From Gemmatimonadota bacterium (GTDB taxonomy: Bacteria > JBHIER01 > G020348925), in assembly GCA_020348925.1 (NCBI GenBank), contig CP070758.1, forward strand, positions 3,127,338 to 3,191,337: a DNA stretch of 64,000 bases. The letters run 5' to 3'. The notes below the pieces were generated by a model. The model did no database searches and had not been told where the DNA came from. It worked only from the letters and a program-made list of their open reading frames with translations. Numbering within the stretch: position 1 is the stretch's first letter; each line of letters starts with the position of its first letter. Positions 38,648 to 47,253 of this stretch are shown here, piece by piece. Both the position numbers and the translations under genes were made by a program.

Positions 38648-39217
38648 TTACTGCGGTGGAAGAATTTCCCCGTGGTTGAAGCAGACATCCGCAACCGGTA
38701 CCGGTGGATTCGCCACAGGATAGTCGTACAATTCGACGGTCTCAAACGTGAGATCCGTTGTAGGATCGGCCACCTTGGCCCGAAACGTAATATCAGCAAT
38801 CGGCCCGTCCCCGGAAACGCCCTGAAATCCCTCTTTTCTCCCAAGAAGCCCGAAAATGACCGTGCCGGGTGTAGAGTAGTCCATTTCCGAGACGACAATA
38901 CTCGCCCCGGTGCTGGTAAAGAGGTTGTCGGCCAATCCGGTGATATCGATGCCGGTCACCTCCACTTTGTCGGCATCATACGTGATGACGACCCTGGCCG
39001 CGGTAAGATTCTCCGGATTGAGGATCTTCACTTCCAGGGTGACACTGTTGCCTGCGGACACGTAGGCTGGACTCGGACTGAAGGACAGTTGTAAGCGCCC
39101 GGCAGCACAGCCATCCGAGGGCCCCGTTCCACCATCACCGTCCTCACCGCAACTCACGACCAAAAAAGCAACCGCAACAAGTACCGTCACCATCCCCAAT
39201 TTTCGGAAATACCGCAT
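38648..39217 (-). CDS. Cohesin-domain lipoprotein
   Basis: The 189-residue product from ATG 39217 (AAGGAGGG site) has a lipoprotein signal with a lipobox ending LVVSC (C23), then an acidic Gly-rich linker (GEDGDGGTGPSDG). One cohesin-type beta-sandwich (about 40-180) follows, including SVTLEVKILNPENLTAA, GIDITGL and DITFRAKVADPTTDLTF. The last segment closely resembles LTFKAKVADPSSDLPF in the first cohesin of the next protein, so the two share ancestry. It is likely outer-membrane anchored and could present a cohesin for dockerin-bearing proteins or self-assembly. It is 63 bp upstream of the large mosaic gene. Confidence 0.85.
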   Translation of the reverse strand: MRYFRKLGMVTVLVAVAFLVVSCGEDGDGGTGPSDGCAAGRLQLSFSPSPAYVSAGNSVTLEVKILNPENLTAARVVITYDADKVEVTGIDITGLADNLFTSTGASIVVSEMDYSTPGTVIFGLLGRKEGFQGVSGDGPIADITFRAKVADPTTDLTFETVELYDYPVANPPVPVADVCFNHGEILPPQ

Positions 39218-39388
39218 AGTAACCCTCCTTCTTTTAGAGTGAACGACCGATAGAGAAATCTGGAGATCCTCAACACCTCCCCCCCACCCATGATCTGACA
39301 AGTATAAATATGGTAATTCCAACAGAATTGTCAAGCTTTAATTGCGTCAGGCTGCGGGAGCAGGGATCGCAAGCGCTCTCTGAGATCT

Positions 39389-40582
39389 TTACTCCTCCAG
39401 CTCTTTCAGCGAAAGGGCTTGCTCAAGGGCCAAGATCGCGTAGGCCGTCACGAGATCCTTATTATTCTCCCACCATCGTCCCACCTGGTTCACCCAATAC
39501 CCGTCGCCGTGCTGAAGGCTTATGACCTTTTTCAGAAACTCCTCTCGCCAGTTATGTTCGACGTTGTTCTTATCGGTGACGATCTCCTCCCCGTAGACGT
39601 CCAAGGCTTTGGCCATGGTGTGATAGTAATAGTACAGGCCCTGGTCACCCATCTCGGGATTTTTATCCAAAGTGAAATGATCTCGAATCCAATCATACGC
39701 CGCTTGAACCCGCGGATCGTGACGGTCCACTTGGGCGTAGATAAAGCTCCTCATGCCCGCATACGTCATCGTCCCGTATGACGTCGTGCCACCGGCCTGA
39801 CTGAATCCGGGGTAGTATACAAATCCGCCGTCATCGGAGGCCCATTCCTGATCGTTCGACTCCCTCAGATTTTGACAGCGTTGAAGGAACAGAATCGCTT
39901 TTTCCCAGAAGAGCTCTTTGGAGCCGGCGGCGGTGCCGGTCACGGTCTGAGAATAGACCAGCGTCTCTCCCGTCCCTTCGCTCGTCGGTCGATAATTTTC
40001 CGACTCCTTGAGAGCCTCCAGGGCAAACTGCATATTGGACATATCCGGCCGTTCGTCACCACCGTACCCGATGCCGCCGTAGAAAACGTTGCTGGCATCA
40101 TATCCTTCCTCCTCGTCCGCCTGGAGGTCGATCAGAAAATCCCTGGCTCGCCGGATCGTCTCCGTATAGTCGGGATTGTCCGCAGCCACCAGAGCGACCA
40201 GAGCGACGGACGTATTGTACCCCGGCATATCGTGTAAGTAAATCCCACCATCCGGCTGAACACAGCGCAACAAAAATTGAATGCCGTTGTACACCGCGGC
40301 ATTATTCTCCTCAGTATACCCTCTGGGGCTTCTCAGGAAGGCCGTAATAACCAAAGAGGTGATACCAGGGTATGAGCTCCAGGAACCGTCATCCAGCTGG
40401 TTTTGCTCAAGCCAGTTGAGCCCCACCTCGATAGCATGCTCGACCTCCTTTTGGAGGGAGATCTCGATAACAGGTTCCGATCTCACCGAATCGCTTTTTT
40501 GAGCCAAGGCCAGGCTCGAGGGCAGGAAAACAATGAACCAGGCTGTCAAACCTTTTCGAAGAAGCTTCTTCTTGAATTTCAT
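39389..40582 (-). CDS. Secreted alpha/alpha-toroid protein (prenyltransferase/squalene-oxidase repeat type)
   Basis: The 397-residue product from ATG 40582 (AAGGAT site) has a signal peptide (LTAWFIVFLPSSLALA) followed by repeating helical pairs with GLNWLEQNQLDDGSWSS, GIQFLLRCVQPDGG, ALVALVAADNP and VISLQHGDGYWVN. These are the QW-like repeats of the terpenoid cyclase/prenyltransferase toroid fold. It carries no DxDD motif, so it is probably not a terpene cyclase. It is related to the toroid part of the downstream 1317-residue protein. The start is 15 bp after the YdjY-like gene. Confidence 0.85.
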   Translation of the reverse strand: MKFKKKLLRKGLTAWFIVFLPSSLALAQKSDSVRSEPVIEISLQKEVEHAIEVGLNWLEQNQLDDGSWSSYPGITSLVITAFLRSPRGYTEENNAAVYNGIQFLLRCVQPDGGIYLHDMPGYNTSVALVALVAADNPDYTETIRRARDFLIDLQADEEEGYDASNVFYGGIGYGGDERPDMSNMQFALEALKESENYRPTSEGTGETLVYSQTVTGTAAGSKELFWEKAILFLQRCQNLRESNDQEWASDDGGFVYYPGFSQAGGTTSYGTMTYAGMRSFIYAQVDRHDPRVQAAYDWIRDHFTLDKNPEMGDQGLYYYYHTMAKALDVYGEEIVTDKNNVEHNWREEFLKKVISLQHGDGYWVNQVGRWWENNKDLVTAYAILALEQALSLKELEE

Positions 40583-40596
40583 AGCAGATATCCTTG

Positions 40597-41301
40597 TCAA
40601 TCTTCAGTCCGCACATTCACGGCCTTTAGAATAAGGTTCACCGGCGTCCCTTTCTCAGGCACAAGGCTCTCGTTGACCCGATAGAGCGTGTCGTCTGCCC
40701 CGCTCGGCAGCGGATTGTTCAAGATCGCAAAGGGATCATGGAAGGTTGCAATGAGGCATCCCTCGAAATCAGCCATGAACGTTCCGTTTACGATTTTCGA
40801 ACCTGTGAAGATCCACGGGGTCTGCTCCATCGTCCTCTTCTCAGCGATATTGTACACCAGATCCTCAGCCCGATGCCTCTCAGGCTTCCCGTTCTCCTGC
40901 CATTCCACCCAGACTTCCAACGAATCACCCTGGGGGGTGTTGGCATCCCCCTGGTACTCGATATTTCCGCCCGGTTCCAACCCCATGAGGAGCAGAGCCA
41001 CTTGCAATTGATACGGCTCCACGTCCAGCACCAACGTACTTTCATGCAATTTCCCAAATCGCGTGCAGGCAAAATACTCAATCAAGCCTCGCTGCATGTT
41101 TATCTCGCCTTTCATGGAAAGCTCGTTGGTGTTCTGATCAAGGACGACAGCGCCGATTTGATAAACACCCTCAGCTATTTTTTCAACAGAGGGCTCATCC
41201 TTCTTCTGCGGTGTTTCCGATTCTTGACCGGACGTGGTGCCCAAAACGATGACGGTGGCCAAGAATCCGACCGCCATCGCCACTCTTCTGGATCGCGACA
41301 T
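40597..41301 (-). CDS. YdjY-domain secreted protein
   Basis: The 234-residue product from ATG 41301 (GAGG site) has a signal peptide (MAVGFLATVIVLG region), then a domain with EGVYQIGAVVLDQNTNELS, GLIEYFACTRFGKLHESTL, PYQLQVALLLMGLEPG and ATFHDPFAILNNP. These segments match the YdjY-type family often annotated in Planctomycetes and related bacteria. Its biochemical role is unknown. It sits between the TonB receptor and the toroid protein. A terminator-like hairpin with a T8 tract ends 24 bp upstream of its start. Confidence 0.78.
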   Translation of the reverse strand: MSRSRRVAMAVGFLATVIVLGTTSGQESETPQKKDEPSVEKIAEGVYQIGAVVLDQNTNELSMKGEINMQRGLIEYFACTRFGKLHESTLVLDVEPYQLQVALLLMGLEPGGNIEYQGDANTPQGDSLEVWVEWQENGKPERHRAEDLVYNIAEKRTMEQTPWIFTGSKIVNGTFMADFEGCLIATFHDPFAILNNPLPSGADDTLYRVNESLVPEKGTPVNLILKAVNVRTED

Positions 41302-41324
41302 GATGGTCCTCAACTTCCAAAAGT

Positions 41325-41375
41325 AAAAAAAAGAGTGCACGAAAGTCCTTTCCTGCGTCCTGTCGGTCTTCGTGC
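41325..41375 (-). terminator. Hairpin plus T tract between TonB receptor and YdjY-like genes
   Basis: GCACGAA (41369-41375 side on the minus strand) pairs with TTCGTGC across a 25-nt loop, and TTTTTTTT follows four bases later. The short stem makes it a weak terminator. It may reduce expression of the downstream genes relative to the receptor. Confidence 0.4.
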
Positions 41376-41464
41376 CTCGAGAATTCGGACTGTTCATCCT
41401 CAATATAGTCTCAAAAATCACTCCGTGCAACGTTTAGGCTTCACAGCGCCTCTGGGCGGGCACG

Positions 41465-43822
41465 TCATATGGAGATCTCGGAAGATACGATGAAGCACCT
41501 TCCTGGCCCGTCAATCCCCGACCCGTGCTCCCTGTAAGCCTTGTCCAGGATGTTCTCCAAACCAACGCTCGCTCGTACAACATCTGTCACATGAAAACCG
41601 GCTCTGATATTGTGCGTGATCCATCCCGGGGTCCCCCCTATCGGGATTCGCACATCGGCCTCATCATCTGCGGACAGCTTATCCTGCCTGGTCGCAAATC
41701 GACTGAAACACTCGACCCACAGCCTCCGCTGAAGAGGACTCCATTGGACTCCGAGAAATCCGAAAGCCGGCGGAATCCGCCGCAGGGGCTCGTCCCTGCT
41801 GAGATCCCTTCCGGACGTCCAGGTGAAATGACCGAAGAGAGACCAACTCGGGACGACGAACCATTCCCCATGTGCCTCAAAACCCTTGATGCGGGCTTCG
41901 TTGATATTGACTTTCCTCCAGACCTGCTCGCCATCGAGAGTTGGCGAACCATGGTATGTGCTCGGTTCGCGGTCAATAAGGTCATCCAATTCAGTTACGT
42001 ATGCGGCGACAGCGCCGCTCAGAGACCGAGATCTGACTTTCAGGCCAATTTCGTAAGTGATGCTCTTCTCCGGGTTCAAACCCGGACTGGGTACCTCGAT
42101 GCCGGCGTGGAAATCGCCGAAGGTCGTTTCGTCATCGACATTGGGAGTCCGAAAGGCCTGGGCAATACTGAGAGTGACATTCACATGATGTGTTAATCCG
42201 TACACCGCGCCGAAACTGCCGGTCACTGCGTCGGTCGCAGCGTCAATGGCCCCAAAGGTGGAATCTTGAAGATCGGCCTTCAATCCGAAACAACTGTATC
42301 TCCCCCCGACTGACACCGAAACGTTCGGAAGAATTGAGACTTCGTCCTGGACGTATACGGCATAACTCTGAAAAGATGATCCATCAGGATACCTGGATCT
42401 CTTCGATTCGCTGAGCCCAGTCTCGACCTCGGTATCCCTCCTCTCGCTGCCGATGTCATCCCTGTAAGCCTCGACGCCGTATGTCAGGCGATGTCTCCGC
42501 CCGAGACTGGAATTCAGCTGGATACCGATACCCAGGGTTCTCGTGTTATCCTCCTCGACCGTCAACAGCGTCTCCCCTTCCTTCCGCTTCTTCCGCCCCT
42601 CATTCTGTCTGTGGTACGAAATCGTCGCTCTCAGCACTTCAATGTAGGGCGCCACGTGGCTCACACGGTAATCCACAAACAAGAGATCTCGATTTTGTGG
42701 CGAATACAGATAGGTGGCATACGCACCGCTGTTCTTTTTACCCGTTGCATACCTCCCCTCCGGATATTGATCATACCGGGGGACATCCTTTTGTCGCACG
42801 GCCTGATAAATCCATCTCCATCGGTGCTTCTCGGAGGGCTGGTACCAGAGTGTGATGTTCCCATCGATCTCCCTCCACCCGGTTGGAGATTCGATCCCCA
42901 AATCCCCCCCCGCCCTGAGATCGCCGACATCTCTGTACGTTGCCCCAATCGAGAACCCGAGCTTACGATGGCCACCCTTCAATTCCAAACGCCCCATCCT
43001 CTCCTTATCAGCGCTGGAATATTTTGAGGCGCACACGAGAGACGTCCTGAATTGCTCTTGCACATTGCCTGGCCCCTTCGTGATGATGTTGATGACGCCG
43101 CCCTGTGCATCGCTTCCGTAGAGAACAGAGCCCGGTCTTCGCACCACCTCTATCCTCTCCACGTCTTTGGGATCAACGGTGCTGACATACTGGTTGGGTC
43201 CATAGCGAAAGGTGGAATTGTTGAGCCTGATCCCGTCGATCAGAACGAGTACGTTGTACCCCATCAAGCCCCTTACAACAGGCGCACCATGCCCGTGCGT
43301 GGTCTTCTGCACGAAAATTCCTACCTCCTCCCTGAGAATCTCCGGAGTCGTGCGGGGTGTTCTCCGTTCGATCTCCTCCTCTTGCGCCACTGTGACGGCA
43401 TGGTGAGTCTGAAAAACATCTTTTTCAGTACGGGCTGCCGTGACGGAAATCTCCTCAAATTGCACGATCCTCTGCTGCAATTCAAAGTCCACCCTGACAG
43501 GCATCGTGCTTGTGACCCTCACATTTTCCGAACGATCGTCCCGATAACCAACAAGAGAAGCTCTCAGGCTGTACTCTCCCGGTGGAAGGTTCGGGATGAT
43601 ATACTTTCCCTCGGCATCCGTCGTCGCTCCCAGCGTCGTTCCCTCCAGGACGATATTGACTCCGACAAGAGGAATTTTGGTCTCCGTATCACGGACGCTC
43701 CCTACGATGGTGCCCTCAGGTTCGGAAAAGCCGGCGTTCGCAGCAAAGAGAGCGAGCATCAACCCTCGGAGGATCGACCGTGTCACCGTTTCGGTTGTCC
43801 CAGTGATACCGTGGACCTTCAT
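41465..43822 (-). CDS. TonB-dependent outer-membrane receptor
   Basis: The 785-residue product from ATG 43822 has a signal region (GLMLALFAANAGFS), then a carboxypeptidase-regulatory-like domain at about 35-115 (GTIVGSVRDTETKIPLVGVN). A TonB-box-like EISVTAAR segment and a plug domain follow (APVVRGLMGYNVLVLIDGIRL, VERIEVVRRPGSVLYGSDAQGGVINI), and the rest is a 22-strand-type barrel. It imports a siderophore, cobalamin or glycan across the outer membrane. No ligand-specific gene is adjacent, so the substrate is open. It is the first gene of the cluster ending with the 1317-residue surface protein. Confidence 0.93.
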   Translation of the reverse strand: MKVHGITGTTETVTRSILRGLMLALFAANAGFSEPEGTIVGSVRDTETKIPLVGVNIVLEGTTLGATTDAEGKYIIPNLPPGEYSLRASLVGYRDDRSENVRVTSTMPVRVDFELQQRIVQFEEISVTAARTEKDVFQTHHAVTVAQEEEIERRTPRTTPEILREEVGIFVQKTTHGHGAPVVRGLMGYNVLVLIDGIRLNNSTFRYGPNQYVSTVDPKDVERIEVVRRPGSVLYGSDAQGGVINIITKGPGNVQEQFRTSLVCASKYSSADKERMGRLELKGGHRKLGFSIGATYRDVGDLRAGGDLGIESPTGWREIDGNITLWYQPSEKHRWRWIYQAVRQKDVPRYDQYPEGRYATGKKNSGAYATYLYSPQNRDLLFVDYRVSHVAPYIEVLRATISYHRQNEGRKKRKEGETLLTVEEDNTRTLGIGIQLNSSLGRRHRLTYGVEAYRDDIGSERRDTEVETGLSESKRSRYPDGSSFQSYAVYVQDEVSILPNVSVSVGGRYSCFGLKADLQDSTFGAIDAATDAVTGSFGAVYGLTHHVNVTLSIAQAFRTPNVDDETTFGDFHAGIEVPSPGLNPEKSITYEIGLKVRSRSLSGAVAAYVTELDDLIDREPSTYHGSPTLDGEQVWRKVNINEARIKGFEAHGEWFVVPSWSLFGHFTWTSGRDLSRDEPLRRIPPAFGFLGVQWSPLQRRLWVECFSRFATRQDKLSADDEADVRIPIGGTPGWITHNIRAGFHVTDVVRASVGLENILDKAYREHGSGIDGPGRCFIVSSEISI

Positions 43823-43905
43823 CCGCTGCCGTTCTCCCTGAAAGAGCATACCCCTCTTTTCAGTCCGTCTCCTCGAAGCGTCTTCCCGTTACGCTTCTCT
43901 GCTTT

Positions 43906-44679
43906 CTAATATACCCTCACCTTCACCCCCGTCCGGTCCGCAACCTCCTGAGCGATTTCTTCCAAAATCGATCGCTCCACCCTTTCGATTCGGCCATCCG
44001 CCGAGGGACGATCGATCGTGTACATTTGGACGTCGTTGGGTTTGATCCGCTCGAGGGCCTGAATCCAGGATTCTCTTTCCCGTCGGCCGATATTCTCCAC
44101 CCCTCCTCTCATGAAAGCGGACTGAATGGAAAGATCCTTCAAGTGACACAACCCTTCGATAATCTCTTCCAGGTCCAAGGAAGGGGCAGGTCGATTCACC
44201 GCTTGGAATGTCTCGGCATCACCGGCATCGAGTTTCATAATCCTTCTGTCCAGCTTCATGAGGGCCTCCCGGACGGAAGGCAGGTGAACGGTCGTCGAAT
44301 TCGACAATACGGCCACCGGCACGTCGGGGACGTATTGATCTCGGAGGGCTTTCACCTCATCGACGATCCCACTGAACTGCGGATGCAAGGTCGGCTCACC
44401 GTTCCCTGAGAAGGTTATGTATTCCGGACGCTCGTGTCGATCACTGAAGCTCTTGAGCGCCTGCCTCAGTTCATCGGTCACATCGGTCAGGGATGGGAAG
44501 TGAACCACCGAATCCGCCTGATCGACCGTTTTCACCTCCGTCACGCCGTAATGGCAGTAGACGCAGTCGAAGGAGCACAACTTCACATCGGATGGGAGAA
44601 GATTTATGCCCAGCGAGCTTCCGAGTCGCCGGGAGTTTACGGGACCGTAGACACAACTGGTTTGTAATGAATAGACCAT
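43906..44679 (-). CDS. Radical SAM protein
   Basis: The 257-residue product has the iron-sulfur triad C35-x3-C39-x2-C42 in LCSFDCVYC. The SAM-binding segment TFSGNGEPTLHP follows, and the VYGPVNSRRLGSSLGINLLP opening is typical of the family often annotated as wyosine-like or Fe-S oxidoreductase (related to PflA/TYW1-like short proteins). I prefer the ATG at 44679, with AAGG at good spacing, over 44688. The substrate is unknown. No obvious partner gene is adjacent. Confidence 0.9.
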   Translation of the reverse strand: MVYSLQTSCVYGPVNSRRLGSSLGINLLPSDVKLCSFDCVYCHYGVTEVKTVDQADSVVHFPSLTDVTDELRQALKSFSDRHERPEYITFSGNGEPTLHPQFSGIVDEVKALRDQYVPDVPVAVLSNSTTVHLPSVREALMKLDRRIMKLDAGDAETFQAVNRPAPSLDLEEIIEGLCHLKDLSIQSAFMRGGVENIGRRERESWIQALERIKPNDVQMYTIDRPSADGRIERVERSILEEIAQEVADRTGVKVRVY

Positions 44680-44719
44680 ATCGCTCATCCTTATTCACTC
44701 AACAGGGAGGCACCGATGA

Positions 44720-45595
44720 TCAGCGAATCCCTATATAGTTCGCCACGTTTGCTTCGGGATCAATGGACGGGAGTATCTTTCCCTGAGAGGAGGTCAAGAC
44801 GGTCATCACACCGGGTCCATGTCCTGAGACGACACAATCACAGTGCACCACGACGCCGATGGACACCGCCCCTTTTCTGTAAACGCGGCCGTAGGTGTGA
44901 TCGGCATCCATTAGGGCGACCAGATCCCCTAAGCGGACATCCTCAAGCCCGTGCTCTTCAATGACCGTGGTATCGGCGAGTTGCATATCGTAATCGCCGC
45001 TGTATGCATGGGAGGTGCCGATACCTGATCCCATGGCTGCTGCCGGTATGGCCTGGGTAACGGGAACGGAGAGAACACCGTCCTCACAGGCGAGAGGTAT
45101 CTTTTCCAGGAGACCGGGATCTATATTCATCACTCTCACATCGGCGCAGTCGAGCAATTTCAATCCGAGGCCGCACGCTCGAACCATCACCTTGTCCCCG
45201 ATGACCAATGTCTTCAGAATCTCAGGCTCGAAATCGACCAGGACATGTTCAATCCCTCCGTGTTTCCCCGTCACAACACCCCTCTCTCCTTTGGCCTCCC
45301 CGGAGACCATTCTGGCCTCGTTTCCCACACAGCAGAGGATGTTCAGGGCAGTGTTTGCACTCTTCCCTTCCCCTTTTTCGAGGTTCTTGATGCTCACTCC
45401 CGGTTCAACATGGTCTCCCTCCCAACCGACCGCCTTGTCCCCGATACGAACGTTATACGTGATGCCTCCAACTCCAGGAAGAACGACGGCCTCACCCTCT
45501 GGGCTGATGTTGTACGGCATCTTTCTGAAAATGGGGCTGACCACCTCCCCCAGCACCGACATCACGACCAATCTCTCTCTGTTTGTCCGAATCAT
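44720..45595 (-). CDS. DUF4438 family protein
   Basis: The 291-residue product matches the DUF4438 family (structure known for a Thermotoga protein, function unknown). It has IRTNRERLVVMSVLGEVVSPI at the start, GGITYNVRIGDKAVGWEGDHVEPGV, SANTALNILCCVGNEA, and the C-terminal DHTYGRVYRKGAVSIGVVVH and SGHGPGVMTVL segments. It is soluble, without signal or membrane segments. It lies between the lysine transaminase (37 bp upstream) and the radical SAM gene and could share an operon. Confidence 0.85.
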   Translation of the reverse strand: MIRTNRERLVVMSVLGEVVSPIFRKMPYNISPEGEAVVLPGVGGITYNVRIGDKAVGWEGDHVEPGVSIKNLEKGEGKSANTALNILCCVGNEARMVSGEAKGERGVVTGKHGGIEHVLVDFEPEILKTLVIGDKVMVRACGLGLKLLDCADVRVMNIDPGLLEKIPLACEDGVLSVPVTQAIPAAAMGSGIGTSHAYSGDYDMQLADTTVIEEHGLEDVRLGDLVALMDADHTYGRVYRKGAVSIGVVVHCDCVVSGHGPGVMTVLTSSQGKILPSIDPEANVANYIGIR

Positions 45596-45632
45596 CTATC
45601 CACCGAGTACGTCATACGGAAGGGTTACGGAA

Positions 45633-46994
45633 TCACAATTCAAGTCTCGTGACGTGCGGTACGCCCTTTGCCGCGATCCCCTTCAGGCTCTTCCGAATAA
45701 TGTCCAAACCTTGATCAAGCTCATCCTGCGCAATGTTGAGCGGGGGCCTGAAACGGATCGTCCGTTCTCCGCAGCCGAGAATGGCCAATCCTTCTCGGAA
45801 TGCGATCTTACGAAATTCGTCACGAATCTCTGATGAGGGCAGATTGAAGGCACACATGAGACCCCTGCCCCGGGCATTGGACACCAAATCCGCGAACTCT
45901 TTTTCAAATCCTTGGAGTTCCTTCAACAGGGCATCACCCATCGTTCGCGCATGGTCCACCAGCTTCTCCTCTTCGATGATCTCCAGATATTTCTGGCACC
46001 GGACCATGTCGACGATGTTGCCACCCCACGTCGAATTGATTCGGCTGGGCTCCACAAAGACGTTGTTTTCGACCTCGTCTACTCTCGTGCCGGCCAAGAT
46101 CCCGCAGACTTGTGTTTTCTTCCCGAAAGCAATGATGTCCGGCTGCACATCGAAATGCTCGAAGGCCCACATCTTTCCTGTCAAGCCAATGCCTGTCTGC
46201 ACCTCGTCGTACATGAGGAGAAAATCGTGTTCATCGGCGAGCCGCCTCAGTTGAACGAAAAACTCATTTCGAAAGTGATTATCCCCGCCTTCACCCTGAA
46301 TCGGTTCGATAATGAGGGCAGCAATATCGTCGGGATGCTCCTCAACCGCTTTTTGAATCTGGCGAACGGTCTCCTTTTCAGCCTCTTGCACCTTTTTTAC
46401 GTTCTCTTCATTCAGTGGGAAGGTCAACTTCGGATTGAGAACTCGCGGCCAGTCAAACTTCGGAAAGTACATGAATTTCCGGGGATCAGCCGTATTCGTC
46501 AAGGAGAGGGTGTAGCCCGTTCGCCCGTGGAAGGCCTGCACAAAATGGATGACCTTGGTCCCTCGTTCCTCCTTATAGCCCTTTTCAAAATTTCTTCTCA
46601 CCTTCCAATCGAAAGCGACCTTGAGTCCATTTTCGATGGCCAGGGCACCACCCTCGATGAGAAAGAGATGGGGCAGGAACGGGGGTATGGCAATTTTTGA
46701 AAATGTGTCCACGAACTCCGCCATCTCAAGGCTGTAGACATCCGAATTCGAGGGTTTGTTCACGGCCACCCGAGCCAGTTTCTCCTTGAACTCCGGGGTC
46801 GTCATCTTGGGGTGGTTGTAACCTATGGGGGATGTGGCAAAACAGGTAAAAAAATCGAGGTAGGTTTTCCCCTCAAGGGCATCATAGATGTGTATCCCCC
46901 TGCTTTTCTCCAAATCGAATACCATCTCGTACCCGTCGACGAGCATATGCTTCTTCAAGGTTCCAAACACATCCTTCGGACGTAATCGGTTCAT
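45633..46994 (-). CDS. lat: L-lysine 6-transaminase
   Basis: The 453-residue fold-type I aminotransferase has the lysine-6-transaminase signatures PHLFLIEGGALAIENGLKVA, VIHFVQAFHGRTGYTLS, IIEPIQGEGGDNHF, YDEVQTGIGLTG and the PLP-lysine loop AFGKKTQVCG. It moves the epsilon-amino group of lysine to 2-oxoglutarate, giving allysine/piperideine-6-carboxylate for lysine breakdown or secondary metabolism. GGAGG precedes the ATG. A promoter with a palindrome over its -35 box lies about 100 bp upstream. The dehydrogenase that would follow in catabolism is not in the window. Confidence 0.93.
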   Translation of the reverse strand: MNRLRPKDVFGTLKKHMLVDGYEMVFDLEKSRGIHIYDALEGKTYLDFFTCFATSPIGYNHPKMTTPEFKEKLARVAVNKPSNSDVYSLEMAEFVDTFSKIAIPPFLPHLFLIEGGALAIENGLKVAFDWKVRRNFEKGYKEERGTKVIHFVQAFHGRTGYTLSLTNTADPRKFMYFPKFDWPRVLNPKLTFPLNEENVKKVQEAEKETVRQIQKAVEEHPDDIAALIIEPIQGEGGDNHFRNEFFVQLRRLADEHDFLLMYDEVQTGIGLTGKMWAFEHFDVQPDIIAFGKKTQVCGILAGTRVDEVENNVFVEPSRINSTWGGNIVDMVRCQKYLEIIEEEKLVDHARTMGDALLKELQGFEKEFADLVSNARGRGLMCAFNLPSSEIRDEFRKIAFREGLAILGCGERTIRFRPPLNIAQDELDQGLDIIRKSLKGIAAKGVPHVTRLEL

Positions 46995-47093
46995 CTTTCC
47001 TCCTTTCGTACCAATCGATCCACGCGCTCAACCCGGGAACGACGTTGCCTGCCGACTTATCCTAATTCCAAATGTTTTCAAACGGCACCGGCA

Positions 47094-47121
47094 ATTTAAC
47101 GATCGAACCTTTTTTTGTCAA
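47094..47121 (-). promoter_or_regulatory. Promoter of the lysine transaminase gene, with overlapping palindrome
   Basis: On the minus strand TTGACA (47116-47121), a 16-bp spacer and TTAAAT (47094-47099). An inverted repeat spans 47116-47146 (TGTCAAC with CCCCC on one arm, GGGGG and GTTGACA on the other) and covers the -35 box, as an operator would. Confidence 0.5.
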
Positions 47122-47253
47122 CCCCCAAAGTGGGGGGAAGTTGACAGGCTCACGTCTCGCTGGGTCGTTTTGTCAAAACGGTGGGCACCCATTCACTCCG
47201 ACGCACCGACCTTTCATCCCCTCACCTCATACGGAGGTGGTGCGCACACGCGA

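Noticed and set aside
34631-40582. Terpene cyclase or squalene-hopene cyclase activity for the toroid proteins
   Set aside because: Both have signal peptides and neither shows the DxDD or related catalytic motif; only the fold resembles that superfamily.
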